Of a stretch of DNA of 64,000 nucleotides, positions 43,023 through 51,937 are shown piece after piece. Each line of letters begins with the position of its first letter. The stretch's first letter is position 1. Source of the DNA: Danxiaibacter flavus (GTDB taxonomy: Bacteria; Bacteroidota; Bacteroidia; Chitinophagales; Chitinophagaceae); the NCBI RefSeq assembly GCF_041060425.1, contig NZ_JAULBC010000004.1:310001-374000 (forward strand), read 5' to 3'. A model generated the notes under the pieces. That model did no database searches. It saw only the letters and a list, made by a program, of their open reading frames with translations, and had not been told where the DNA came from. The translations under genes were made by a program, and so were the position numbers.

Positions 43023-43341
43023 CGTCTTTCTCGCTCTTCCTTGCTTCCACCTCAAACTTATTATTGTAATATCCATTTCTGATTGTTTCTAACACGTACA
43101 TAAAAATGAACCGGAGGTAACCATATTTTTTGAACTGTGCGATATGCGTCATTTCATGTTTTACCCAGGCATCATCTTCCAGAAAACAATCTCTGCAAAC
43201 ACCCCACAAATAAATCGTTTTGCCCAGCACCAAAGCAACCCGCTTGCTCTTGAGCCAGTGGGCAGCTATACGCGCCTGCCACGCATCCACCTTGATCCGG
43301 AGATTGGGATTGGGATTGGGAGATGGATTTGATTCACTCAT
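43018..43341 (-). CDS. Small protein with HEXXH zinc-protease-like motif
   Basis: 107 residues, soluble. The centre has His-Glu-Met-Thr-His in VKHEMTHIAQFKKYG, the HEXXH zinc motif, in a context resembling DUF4157-type peptidases but much shorter; I do not assign a named family. The N-terminus SESNPSPNPNPN is encoded by a short GATTGG tandem run. A third zinc ligand could be the Glu in NKFEVEARKSE near the end. It is flanked by two copies of the AGGATTTA element and followed by a GTAAGAC array. Whether it is a peptidase or a domain relic is open. Confidence 0.68.
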   Translation of the reverse strand: MSESNPSPNPNPNLRIKVDAWQARIAAHWLKSKRVALVLGKTIYLWGVCRDCFLEDDAWVKHEMTHIAQFKKYGYLRFIFMYVLETIRNGYYNNKFEVEARKSEKDV

Positions 43342-43420
43342 TCTAGACCAGGATTTATCGGATTAAGCAGATTTAAGGATTTTTTACATATCACTTTGCC
43401 ACTTTATATTTTTATACTTA

Positions 43421-43558
43421 GCATTGCAGATTTGCGAAATTTGTCATTCGCAAATTTACTCATTCACAAACCTGCACATCTGCACATTTGTATATTCGCA
43501 CATTCACCCATTCGCTCCCTTCATTTTCCATTTTCAATTGTCAATTTTCAATTGCCAA
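43421..43558 (-). repeat. Twelve-unit octamer array of the TGCGAATG family joined to TCAATT heptamers
   Basis: Twelve consecutive octamers 43421-43516 (GCATTGCA, GATTTGCG, ... CATTCGCT), then 7-bp words TTTTCAA, TTGTCAA, TTTTCAA, TTGCCAA through the bcp stop. Same composite as 30595-30695 and 57181-57256. Confidence 0.85.
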
Positions 43559-44021
43559 TAGCTTCCCACGCTGCCACAATCTCCTCCGCGTGTTGTTTGT
43601 TTTTGGGACGGAGAAATATTTTGCGGATAATGCCTTTTTCATCTATTAAAAATGTTGTCCGGAGTACACCCATGTATTTTCGGCCGTACAATTGCTTTTC
43701 ATCCCAAACACCATACTGGTCAAGGATTTTGCGGTCGGGATCGGCGATAAGTGTGAAAGGAAGATCATACTTTGCTTCAAACTTTTTGTGTTTTTTGGCT
43801 TCATCAGGACTTACACCAATTATCTCAAATCCCTTACTTTTTAATAAGGCATAGTTGTCCCTTAAATTACATGCCTGTACGGTACAGGTAGGAGTGTCAT
43901 CTTCCGGGTAGAAATATAGTACTACTTTTTTTCCTTTATATGTAGAAAGAGAAATCTTTTCACCATTCTGATCAAGCCCTTTAAACACAGGAGCCTTATC
44001 ACCAACTTTTAAAGTAACCAT
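43548..44021 (-). CDS. bcp: Thioredoxin-dependent peroxiredoxin, PrxQ/Bcp type
   Basis: 157 residues. The peroxidatic Cys46 and resolving Cys51 lie in FYPEDDTPTCTVQACNLRD, the five-residue spacing of atypical 2-Cys PrxQ proteins, with Pro/Thr of the active site present. Later conserved parts are FEIIGVSPDEAKKHKKF and FTLIADPDRKILDQYGVW. It reduces hydroperoxides in the cytoplasm with thioredoxin as electron donor. The final residues and stop codon lie at the edge of a TCAATT heptamer array. Located 113 bp downstream of the M23 peptidase gene on the same strand. Confidence 0.95.
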   Translation of the reverse strand: MVTLKVGDKAPVFKGLDQNGEKISLSTYKGKKVVLYFYPEDDTPTCTVQACNLRDNYALLKSKGFEIIGVSPDEAKKHKKFEAKYDLPFTLIADPDRKILDQYGVWDEKQLYGRKYMGVLRTTFLIDEKGIIRKIFLRPKNKQHAEEIVAAWEAIGN

Positions 44022-44070
44022 GTTATTAATTATTCTTTTGTATCAATTTTAAAATGGAAGTAGTCATCGG

Positions 44071-44134
44071 CATTTTCACATTTGCACATTCGCCCATTTG
44101 CACATTTGCACATTTGCACATTCGCACATTGTCA
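44071..44134 (-). repeat. Eight-unit octamer array of the TGCAAATG family abutting the M23 stop codon
   Basis: Exactly eight octamers (CATTTTCA, CATTTGCA, CATTCGCC, CATTTGCA x3, CATTCGCA, CATTGTCA); the next base is the first of the M23 gene's stop codon. Confidence 0.88.
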
Positions 44135-45853
44135 TTATTTTTTCACGAAAGTAAACTGTTTGGTGGTAACGTTGCCGGCTTTGTCGGTAGCCATTATTGT
44201 TAAAGTATGCGCGCCGGCCGGGCAATGTTCATCAAATGTGTAGATAAAATCGTCATTCTTTTTTCCAAACATCAGCCATTTTCCATCAAGTGTCGCCCTG
44301 AAATTATCTACTTCGTCCAGCTCATCTTTACATTTGAGAACGAGTCGTTTTTGATTTAAGAGTGTCTGGCCGTTTTTCCAGCCAACAGGTGTAACTGCAG
44401 GAGGAACGGTATCAATCAACAATTGAAAATTACCAAGGCGGTTAAATTTACCCTGCATCCAGTCTCCTGTCCATTTGCCTTTCATGGCTTCTTTGTGGGT
44501 ACCGGTAAGTTTGAAGATCACCACCTTATTACGCAGTGGGTCATTGGGCTTTAGCGTTGTTCTAATTTGAATTGCAAAACTGTCATCCACAGGTACAAGA
44601 GCATTGTGCAATTCTATTAGCGGAGAGGCACTATTCTTACTGTTGACATTTTTTTCCACAAGCACAAAAGGCACGTTGTCATAAAATTCCGTCTTTGAAA
44701 AGTATGCTTTCACATAGTTACCTGTAACAACATTTTCTTTGTTTACAATAACCGGCCTGACGTTAGCAGGCGGCGTGTATTGTTGATGAAGATCGGAACT
44801 TAATTGAACGGTAAAATTCAGGGATGTTGCATTACCATACACATCTTTTACCTGGATTGACACTTTGTGGGGAAGTGTATCTGCCAGCATAACAATGCCT
44901 TCACCATCAGCAGGATCAAAAACATGCAACAGGTTACCCGGAAGTTTTGACAAATGCTGAATGCCTTTGCCTTTTGTCTGCATATAATTGGTGTAGTCAA
45001 TACAGGCATTCACGTAGCGGCTGTCATCATAAGAAAAATTATCAAGTGCAAAACTATTCAACAACGCACCATCAACACTTATTGAAGCAGCGTATATGCC
45101 AAACATGAATGGTGAATTTGAACTTTTGTCCTCAGCCTTTATGCCAAAACTCAAAATAGGAGAACCAACCTTTACCACACCTGCTGCCGTTGAATAACCA
45201 CCGGGCTTTTTCACAATTGGAATATTTGTGGGCCCCAATTGATAGGTACTGAATCTTCTGTCGTACCAATATAAATTATAGATAACCGGCGGCACATTAT
45301 CGGGAATATTAAAATCAAATAACTCCGGATTATGGCAATTATTTGTCCTGGTATTTCTTATTTCAAAATGAAGATGTGGTCCGGCGGATCCGCCGGTGTT
45401 ACCACTGAAAGCAATAAACTGTCCTTTTTTTACTGGAAACTGGTCTGGCCTGAAACGCAGATCCTGCTCCCAGCTTTCAGTGGCGTATTGCTGCTTTTTA
45501 AGATTATTATCAAGTTCATTAAAAAAATCATTCAAATGTCCGTACACAGTGGTGTATCCGTTAGGATGTGTTATATAAATAGCACGGCCATATCCCCATT
45601 TCTCAATCTTTACGCGGCTCACATAGCCATCTGCGGCCGCATAAACAGGCAGATTTTCACGTCCCTGGGTACGGATGTCCAGTCCCATATGAAAGTGGTT
45701 GGGTCTGATCTCTCCAAAATTTGTAGATAGCTGGATGGGGATACCCAACGGGTTTCTAAAATAACCCCGGGGATATTGTGCCGCCACCTTTATAATGGAG
45801 AAAACCATCATCAGAAAACAAGCTGCGCCTTTCACATACTTAATAATCTTCAT
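44135..45853 (-). CDS. Secreted M23-family metallopeptidase (LytM/Gly-Gly endopeptidase fold)
   Basis: 572 residues with N-terminal signal (IIKYVKGAACFLMMVFSIIK, cut after AAQ). The M23 domain occupies about 35-185 with zinc ligands His55 and Asp59 (HFHMGLDIRT), and the HxH motif His160/His162 (AGPHLHFEI); His106 (YGHLNDFF) is also conserved. All metal ligands are present, so it should be active on peptidoglycan cross-bridges. The remaining 380 residues are beta-rich with a C-terminal Ig-like domain (LTIMATDKAGNVTTKQFTF) suited to binding. It acts in the periplasm or on the cell envelope. Divergent from carB. Confidence 0.93.
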   Translation of the reverse strand: MKIIKYVKGAACFLMMVFSIIKVAAQYPRGYFRNPLGIPIQLSTNFGEIRPNHFHMGLDIRTQGRENLPVYAAADGYVSRVKIEKWGYGRAIYITHPNGYTTVYGHLNDFFNELDNNLKKQQYATESWEQDLRFRPDQFPVKKGQFIAFSGNTGGSAGPHLHFEIRNTRTNNCHNPELFDFNIPDNVPPVIYNLYWYDRRFSTYQLGPTNIPIVKKPGGYSTAAGVVKVGSPILSFGIKAEDKSSNSPFMFGIYAASISVDGALLNSFALDNFSYDDSRYVNACIDYTNYMQTKGKGIQHLSKLPGNLLHVFDPADGEGIVMLADTLPHKVSIQVKDVYGNATSLNFTVQLSSDLHQQYTPPANVRPVIVNKENVVTGNYVKAYFSKTEFYDNVPFVLVEKNVNSKNSASPLIELHNALVPVDDSFAIQIRTTLKPNDPLRNKVVIFKLTGTHKEAMKGKWTGDWMQGKFNRLGNFQLLIDTVPPAVTPVGWKNGQTLLNQKRLVLKCKDELDEVDNFRATLDGKWLMFGKKNDDFIYTFDEHCPAGAHTLTIMATDKAGNVTTKQFTFVKK

Positions 45854-46078
45854 GCTTCAAAAGTAGTTTTTTTGATATTGAGGAAAACTACCCTGCATAA
45901 ATAGCAGAGACTCGCCAACATTTACACATTATTGTTAATGCATACCTTTTGTAAAATAAGGAATTGTTTTGCCTTAGGCACGCGCGGCCTGTCTGAAACT
46001 AAACATCATTAGTTTTTTTCGGTCGAATGTAATGGATCTCTTTTGCAAATTTTCAGATCAAAATTGCGCTTCAGGTCT

Positions 46079-46086
46079 TACCTTTG
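46079..46086 (+). promoter_or_regulatory. -7 element of carB (TACCTTTG)
   Basis: Exact TAnnTTTG match 41 bp before the ATG, in the divergent region with the M23 gene. Confidence 0.5.
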
Positions 46087-46127
46087 CGCGATTTATCTAA
46101 ACATTACCATCAAAGGTTATCTATATC

Positions 46128-47774
46128 ATGCCGAAAGACAATTCCATCAAATCAGTATTAATTATCGGTTCTGGTCCAATTATCATTGGTCAGGCCTGCG
46201 AATTTGATTATTCCGGATCTCAAGCAGCAAGAAGCTTGCGCGAGGAAGGAATTAAAGTGATTCTGATCAATAGTAATCCTGCGACTATCATGACTGACCC
46301 CATGATGGCTGACAAGGTGTACCTGCTTCCGCTGACAGTAGAAAGCATTGAGCAGATACTGGAAGAAAACGACATTGATTCTGTACTGCCAACAATGGGT
46401 GGCCAAACAGCATTGAATCTTTGTAAAGAAGCAGACGAACTCGGTGTTTGGAAAAAATACAATGTACGCCTGATAGGCGTGGACGTAGCAGCTATTGATA
46501 CAGCAGAGGACCGTGACAAATTCCGCCAACTGATGTTTAAGATCGGCGTAAAAGTTGCTCCGAGCCATGTTGCCAACAGCTTTTTGGAAGGTAAAGAATA
46601 CGCACAGGAAATAGGGTTTCCGCTGGTAATCCGCCCTTCATTCACATTAGGCGGAACCGGTGGTGGTTTTGTACATAAAAAGGAAGAGCTTGATGAAGCA
46701 TTACAGCGTGGTTTGAAGGCCTCTCCGATTCACGAGGTACTTGTAGAGAAAGCTGTGCTGGGCTGGAAAGAATATGAACTTGAGCTGTTAAGAGATCAGA
46801 ACGATAACGTGGTGATCATTTGTACAGTAGAAAACCTGGATCCAATGGGTATTCACACAGGTGATTCTATTACTGTAGCGCCTGCTATGACGCTTAGCGA
46901 CAAGGCCTTCCAGGATATGCGTAACCAGGCAATGTTAATGATGCGCAGCCTGGGCAACTTCGCAGGCGGATGTAACGTACAGTTTGCATTGAATCCTGAA
47001 ACAGAGGAATTGATCGCTGTTGAGATCAATCCCCGCGTGAGCCGTTCTTCAGCGCTTGCAAGTAAAGCTACAGGTTACCCGATCGCGAAGATCGCAGCCA
47101 AACTCGCTATCGGTTATAGCCTGGATGAGCTGAAAAACCAGATCACAAAAACAACTTCAGCATATTTTGAACCTGCACTTGACTATGTGATTGTAAAAGT
47201 TCCCCGCTGGAACTTCGACAAATTCAAAGGTTCTAATGACACGTTAGGACTACAGATGAAAAGTGTGGGCGAGGTAATGGCTATCGGCAGAAGCTTTACC
47301 GAGGCGATTCAGAAAGCTTGTCAGAGCCTGGAGAATGAGGCAGTTGGACTTGGCTACTATGGCAAAAGCATGATGAAGAGCGAAGACCTGATTGAGTACA
47401 TTAAAGTTCCGAAATGGGATCGCATCTTCCGCATTAAAGACGCCTTGATGCAAGGTGTTACTGTAAAAACAATTGTACAGGCAACCGGCATTGACAGATG
47501 GTTCATCTACCAGATTCAGGAAATATGCAGGATTGAGAAAGAAATTTCTCATCATTCCCTGGAAAATTTACCGGCAGAACTGCTGAAAGAAGCAAAGAAG
47601 CATGGCTTCAGCGATGAGCAGATCGCACGCATTTTACACAGCAATACAACTGAAGATGAAGTGTATGAAAGGAGGAAATCACTTGGTATTACCCGTGTTT
47701 ACAAAATGGTAGATACTTGCAGCGCTGAGTTTGAAGCTAAAACTCCTTACTTCTACAGCTCATTTGAAAACTAA
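46128..47774 (+). CDS. carB: Carbamoyl-phosphate synthase large chain, N-terminal half only
   Basis: 548 residues covering only the first synthetase half of CarB (E. coli CarB has about 1073). It begins KSVLIIGSGPIIIGQACEFD, has the ATP-grasp carboxyphosphate domain (about 128-320; IRPSFTLGGTGGGF, VEINPRVSRSSALASKATGYP) and the oligomerisation domain (about 400-545). It ends VYKMVDTCSAEFEAKTPYFY plus SSFEN and a stop, exactly where the linker to the second half (next GGGPNRIGQGIEFD in full-length enzymes) would start. A terminator follows 17 bp later. The carbamate-kinase half and allosteric domain must be encoded elsewhere if the enzyme works. Split CarB is known in some archaea and Aquifex. 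Not a frameshift: no homology resumes after the stop. Confidence 0.93.
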   Translation: MPKDNSIKSVLIIGSGPIIIGQACEFDYSGSQAARSLREEGIKVILINSNPATIMTDPMMADKVYLLPLTVESIEQILEENDIDSVLPTMGGQTALNLCKEADELGVWKKYNVRLIGVDVAAIDTAEDRDKFRQLMFKIGVKVAPSHVANSFLEGKEYAQEIGFPLVIRPSFTLGGTGGGFVHKKEELDEALQRGLKASPIHEVLVEKAVLGWKEYELELLRDQNDNVVIICTVENLDPMGIHTGDSITVAPAMTLSDKAFQDMRNQAMLMMRSLGNFAGGCNVQFALNPETEELIAVEINPRVSRSSALASKATGYPIAKIAAKLAIGYSLDELKNQITKTTSAYFEPALDYVIVKVPRWNFDKFKGSNDTLGLQMKSVGEVMAIGRSFTEAIQKACQSLENEAVGLGYYGKSMMKSEDLIEYIKVPKWDRIFRIKDALMQGVTVKTIVQATGIDRWFIYQIQEICRIEKEISHHSLENLPAELLKEAKKHGFSDEQIARILHSNTTEDEVYERRKSLGITRVYKMVDTCSAEFEAKTPYFYSSFEN

Positions 47775-47790
47775 TACGAGATTATATTTG

Positions 47791-47820
47791 AAAGCCCGCT
47801 TTGAGCGGGCTTTTTTATTT
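47791..47820 (+). terminator. Intrinsic terminator after carB
   Basis: Stem AAGCCCGCT with AGCGGGCTT, loop TTG, then six T. Strong, plus-strand, 17 bp after the stop. Confidence 0.92.
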
Positions 47821-47852
47821 TACAGTATACGCTACACTACAATGAAACGCCC

Positions 47853-48398
47853 TTATCTGCTGTAATAAAAAACCAGAGAGGCTTTACTTAAAGCTTGCTG
47901 GCTAAGATAAAAACCTACTAATGCAGGAGTTGCATTCTTGTCTAACCCAAGCTTATCTGTCTTTAACGCATACACCGTTATTTTGTACTCATGTGGGCCA
48001 TGACCTTCCGGTGGACATGGGCCGCCATATCCAGGCGTTCCAAAATCGGTATTACTTTGAATGCACGCTTTTGGCGCCAATCCTTTGGAAATATTTCCCG
48101 CATCTGTTTTTAACTCCGTAACCGAAGCTGGAATATCAAACACAACCCAATGCCAAAAGCCGCTTCCGGTAGGCGCGTCTTTATCGTACATAGTAACGGC
48201 AAAACTCTTTGTGCCTTGCGGTGCGTTTTCCCAATAAAGTTGTGGAGACATGTTACTTCCTGTGCAGCCAAAGCTGTTGAATACTTGCTCTTTGGTTGCC
48301 TGTCCCTGGAGTTCTTTACTCTTTAAAGTAAAGGTTTGAGCATTCAGTTTGGCGAAAAACATTGCACTTGCAAAAACAATCAAACTTAACTTTTTCAT
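47853..48398 (-). CDS. Secreted YbhB/YbcL-family (PEBP-like) protein
   Basis: 181 residues with signal peptide MKKLSLIVFASAMFFAKLNAQ. PEBP signature blocks are SPQLYWENAPQGTKSFAVTM, YDKDAPTGSGFWHWVVFDIP (Asp-Pro-Asp-like pocket and His) and GYGGPCPPEGHGPHEYKITVYAL. The family binds anionic groups such as phospholipid heads in eukaryotes; bacterial members have no settled function. It follows the AraC-type regulator gene by 81 bp on the same strand and may be controlled by it. Confidence 0.93.
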   Translation of the reverse strand: MKKLSLIVFASAMFFAKLNAQTFTLKSKELQGQATKEQVFNSFGCTGSNMSPQLYWENAPQGTKSFAVTMYDKDAPTGSGFWHWVVFDIPASVTELKTDAGNISKGLAPKACIQSNTDFGTPGYGGPCPPEGHGPHEYKITVYALKTDKLGLDKNATPALVGFYLSQQALSKASLVFYYSR

Positions 48399-48479
48399 AC
48401 TCGATCTATTTAAGTTTAAAATTAGCAGCGCAGGTTATATTGTGATAGCTGTATCAGTTCAAAAAGCATTGCAAACAGC

Positions 48480-49331
48480 TCAGCCTTCCAGCTTAACATA
48501 TTCCCCGGGTGTTTTGCCAAACTCTTTCTTGAAAGCCTGGATAAAGCCGGACAAATTTTCGTAGCCGTATTCAAAGTAGATATCGCTTGGTCTTACTCTT
48601 TCATGTTTTAATTTAAAGGCTGCCTGCTGCATCCGCTGTTCCTGGATCCATTTGCTGGGAGCAATGCCATAGATCTTTTCAAATTGCCTTTTAAAGGTTG
48701 ACAGACTTGTGTTGCACAAAAATGCAAGCTCTTGCAACGATAGATTGTTGTTGATATTTGTTTCAACAACTTCCCGCAATAAAACATCGTTCCTGTTAGT
48801 AAGGCTGCCTATAAAAATATCAACAAAAGCCGCAGAATTCATTTCCAGAATGCACAGCATTATTTCTTCAAATTTCAACTGAAGCATAGCACCGGACAGT
48901 TGTTGCTTTGAAAGAAGTATTTGCTCAAGCTGTCGCACACAATCAGTAAGCAAGACATTCTTCTCAAAAGGAAATACCGGGCATGCAACCTTTACTCCGG
49001 TGTCCTGTGGAATAAGATGTTTGTACCTCACGATAAAGTCGTGCACTTTTTTATCTGTAAAAAACAGCAGCACACTCCGGTATTTATTGTTAACAGAAAC
49101 GTGCTCAGTCATGAGGCAATTGCCGGACCGGATAAGAATGCCCTGTGTATTTCCAATAGTAACAGCCCCACCAGGATAGAATGAAATTTTTTCGCCTTCC
49201 AGTAAAAAGCTGAAGAGGTTTGTATTAAAAGTTACTTTGTTCTTTTGCTCATCCCTGCCGCTTTCATAATAGTGCAGGAATAGGTCTTCACCCTGGTTGG
49301 AGAAATCATCCGGAAGTTGATAGATTTTCAT
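48480..49331 (-). CDS. AraC/XylS-family transcriptional regulator
   Basis: 283 residues. The C-terminal 100 residues hold the double helix-turn-helix: LSLQELAFLCNTSLSTFKRQ, then PSKWIQEQRMQQAAFKLKHE and the second HTH with FIQAFKKEFGKTPGEYVK. The N-terminal part is a ligand-binding/dimerisation domain of the cupin-like type (LFSFLLEGEKISFYPGG). Effector unknown. The only downstream gene in the same direction is the PEBP-family gene. Confidence 0.92.
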   Translation of the reverse strand: MKIYQLPDDFSNQGEDLFLHYYESGRDEQKNKVTFNTNLFSFLLEGEKISFYPGGAVTIGNTQGILIRSGNCLMTEHVSVNNKYRSVLLFFTDKKVHDFIVRYKHLIPQDTGVKVACPVFPFEKNVLLTDCVRQLEQILLSKQQLSGAMLQLKFEEIMLCILEMNSAAFVDIFIGSLTNRNDVLLREVVETNINNNLSLQELAFLCNTSLSTFKRQFEKIYGIAPSKWIQEQRMQQAAFKLKHERVRPSDIYFEYGYENLSGFIQAFKKEFGKTPGEYVKLEG

Positions 49332-49555
49332 GCATTAAAATTCGTACACAAATATAACACGGCGCATCCTTTGTATTAGTCATGTTACAGAACACGAATG
49401 GTTTTAGCAAGTGCATAAAACCGGCACCGTTGGTGTTAATGGTAATTTTTTGTTGAACTCCGACCGCTAAAAAAAACAGCTTCCCTTCAATAACTTATAG
49501 CATTTTTAATGATCGCCACCCATAATTGTGTTAACTTAAAGGATATAAATAACTT

Positions 49556-50923
49556 TTGTTGGCCACTGAAACTCCCCATATTTTAGTAATTACGGGTACA
49601 CTGTTATTTGATCTGTTTGTGCTGGCAGCGCTGATCTGTTTCATTTCTTACCTGCTTTGGCGTATAACTGCAGAGACAAAACTCAATGAAGCGAAGCAAA
49701 AAGAGATTGAGCAGTTAAAAGCGGTCAACTATCAATACCACCTGGAAATTGCCCAGGTAATCAATTATTTCGTCACATCCATTTCGCAGCAACAAACAAT
49801 TGATAACATGTTATGGGACATTGCGCGTAACTGTATCTCCAAATTGCATTTTGAAGATTGTGTGATTTATTTATACGATGATGAACGCAAGACATTTGTT
49901 CAAAAAGCTGCATGGGGACCAAAGACTGCGGAGGATAATAACATTATCAACCCAATTGAAATACCGATTGGTTTCGGCATAGTAGGAAGCGTGGGCAGAA
50001 ACCAGATTGCAGAAATAATTAATGACACCAGCCTTGACAGAAGATATATTATTGACGACCAGAAAAGGAGTTCCGAAATAACGGTGCCGATTATTCATAA
50101 GGGAAAAGTGATCGGCATTATTGACAGCGAAAACTCAGCAAAAAACTTTTATACAGAAAGGCACCTGCAAATACTTACAACCATTGCAACTTTCTGCGCA
50201 GACAAGATCGATAAAATACAGGTGGAGCAACAGACAAAAGAAAGAGAAGACATGCTCAATAAGCTGAATAAAGATTTAGCAACCTCACAACTCACATCGC
50301 TCCGGAGTCAGATGAACCCACATTTTATATTTAATGCCCTTAATTCCATTCAGCAGTTTATTCTTATGGGAGAAGTAAAGGAAGCAATAAAATACCTGTC
50401 CAAGTTCTCGAAACTACAACGGGAGGTTTTAAACAACTGCGAACAGAACTTTATTACCCTTGAAGCTGAAATTGAAATGATCACGCTTTACCTGCAACTT
50501 GAACAATTGCGGTTTGACAAAAACTTCAGCTATAACATTACGTTAGGCGAGACAATTTCTCCTTCGGAAATAAAAATACCCTCAATGATGTTGCAACCTT
50601 TTGTAGAAAATGCCATATGGCACGGACTAATTCCGAAAGAGGGTCCAAAACAAATCAATATCAATTTCGCCCTGGTACCGGAAGATCTTATCTGCTGCAC
50701 AATTGAAGACAATGGAATCGGAAGAGAAGCTTCAGCAAAACGCAAATCATTATCGGGCTATAATAATCATACTTCCAAGGGATTTTCTCTTGTTACAGAA
50801 CGACTTTACATTCTTCGCAAACACTATCAGCAAACCTTTGATCTTGAAGTAGGAGATATTCGTGATCCGGAAGGAAATGTCTCTGGCACTTCTGTAAAAC
50901 TCAAGCTGCATGTAAACGTTTAA
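49556..50923 (+). CDS. LytS-type sensor histidine kinase with GAF domain
   Basis: 455 residues from a TTG at 49556 (another TTG follows at once; no ATG is in reach). One membrane span (8-34), a coiled-coil linker (38-65), a GAF domain (about 75-215; FGIVGSVGRNQIAEIINDT) and a HisKA_7/His_kinase region with phospho-acceptor His256 in RSQMNPHFIFNALNSIQQF. The HATPase_c domain follows (PSMMLQPFVENAIWHGLIP, IEDNGIGR). It should phosphorylate the LytTR regulator encoded 78 bp downstream. The GAF domain may sense a small molecule or redox state. Upstream sequence TAACTTTTG lies right at the start. Confidence 0.93.
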   Translation: MLATETPHILVITGTLLFDLFVLAALICFISYLLWRITAETKLNEAKQKEIEQLKAVNYQYHLEIAQVINYFVTSISQQQTIDNMLWDIARNCISKLHFEDCVIYLYDDERKTFVQKAAWGPKTAEDNNIINPIEIPIGFGIVGSVGRNQIAEIINDTSLDRRYIIDDQKRSSEITVPIIHKGKVIGIIDSENSAKNFYTERHLQILTTIATFCADKIDKIQVEQQTKEREDMLNKLNKDLATSQLTSLRSQMNPHFIFNALNSIQQFILMGEVKEAIKYLSKFSKLQREVLNNCEQNFITLEAEIEMITLYLQLEQLRFDKNFSYNITLGETISPSEIKIPSMMLQPFVENAIWHGLIPKEGPKQININFALVPEDLICCTIEDNGIGREASAKRKSLSGYNNHTSKGFSLVTERLYILRKHYQQTFDLEVGDIRDPEGNVSGTSVKLKLHVNV

Positions 50924-51001
50924 CTACATTAAATTTTAATTAATAACCCTTTGCCGTTTCACTTTACCTTAACAAACGAAGGCGATTTAGTAATTTAGAA
51001 T

Positions 51002-51745
51002 ATGATTAAGGCGTTGGTTATTGACGACGAATCATCAGCTACAAACACGATGAAGTTGATGCTGCAGCGGTATTCTCCGGAAATTTCGTTGCTTCAAACA
51101 ACAACAGACATCCCAAATGCATTATCACTGATTACAAGTTTTAAACCTAACCTGCTTTTTCTTGACATACAGATGCCGGGCACTAACGGTTTCGACTTGC
51201 TGAAGCAAATCCCATTAATAGATTTTGATGTAATTTTTACCACCGCGCATGACAAATATGCCATCCAGGCGATCAGGTTTAGTGCATTGGATTACCTGTT
51301 AAAACCTATTGATCCCGATGAATTGCAGGCTGCGATACAAAAGTTTATTCTGAAGCACCAGTTAAACTACAACAACAAGCCTTTATACAATAATTTTCTG
51401 CATAACATACAATCTCCCAAAAAGGACTTTAAGCTTGCTATTTCTACAACAGAAGGAACTTACTTTCTATCACCTTACGACATTATACGGCTTGAAGGAG
51501 AAGGGAATTACACCAACTTTTTCTTTATCAACAGAAGGCCGTTGCTAACCTCAAAAACACTCAAGGAATACGAGGAGATTTTGTGCGAGCACGGATTTAT
51601 CCGCATTCACAAATCTCACATGGTTAATTGCAGCCATGTAGTGAGTTATAAGAACGAAGGTGAATTGATTATGAAGGACAATTCTGTTGTAGAAATTTCC
51701 AGGAGAAGAAAAGAGGAAGTGTTGAATGTGCTGAAACAGCTATGA
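51002..51745 (+). CDS. LytTR-family response regulator
   Basis: 247 residues. The receiver domain (1-120) has the acidic pair in VIDDES, phospho-acceptor Asp55 in LLFLDIQMPGTNGFD, Thr in FTTAHD and Lys in YLLKPIDPDEL. The LytTR DNA-binding domain spans about 142-243 (DIIRLEGEGNYTNFFFINRR, FIRIHKSHMVNCSHV). It is the partner of the LytS-type kinase 78 bp upstream. The stop codon sits inside a six-unit AGCTATC heptamer array. Confidence 0.95.
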   Translation: MIKALVIDDESSATNTMKLMLQRYSPEISLLQTTTDIPNALSLITSFKPNLLFLDIQMPGTNGFDLLKQIPLIDFDVIFTTAHDKYAIQAIRFSALDYLLKPIDPDELQAAIQKFILKHQLNYNNKPLYNNFLHNIQSPKKDFKLAISTTEGTYFLSPYDIIRLEGEGNYTNFFFINRRPLLTSKTLKEYEEILCEHGFIRIHKSHMVNCSHVVSYKNEGELIMKDNSVVEISRRRKEEVLNVLKQL

Positions 51746-51779
51746 GCTGTCAGCTATCAGCTATCAGCTGTCAGCTTTT
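51738..51779 (+). repeat. 7-bp array AGCTATC spanning the LytTR stop codon
   Basis: Six in-phase heptamers: AGCTATG, AGCTGTC, AGCTATC, AGCTATC, AGCTGTC, AGCTTTT. The stop TGA is formed by the first unit and the G of the second. No inverted partner was found nearby. The same family follows the genes at 14190 and 58105. Confidence 0.88.
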
Positions 51780-51937
51780 ATTTTGACACACAATCATGAT
51801 TGATTTTCCAAATGGATGTTGGCGGGTAGCAGGCACCTTTAATTTTTGCTGCACAACCATGTCTTTTCATAATATTCTGCGAGTATTCTTTGTCGATACT
51901 ACTAATCCGCTGCTCCGTTGCGACCGCCGCGTGAACC

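Larger units (their letters stand above)
42830..43388. repeat. Pair of 8-bp-period AGGATTTA elements flanking the HEXXH gene
   Basis: 42829-42862 and 43343-43388 both contain GACCAGGATTTA followed by GGATT words at about 8-bp spacing and end in a T-run. They are direct copies on either side of the small gene 43018-43341. Confidence 0.6.
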
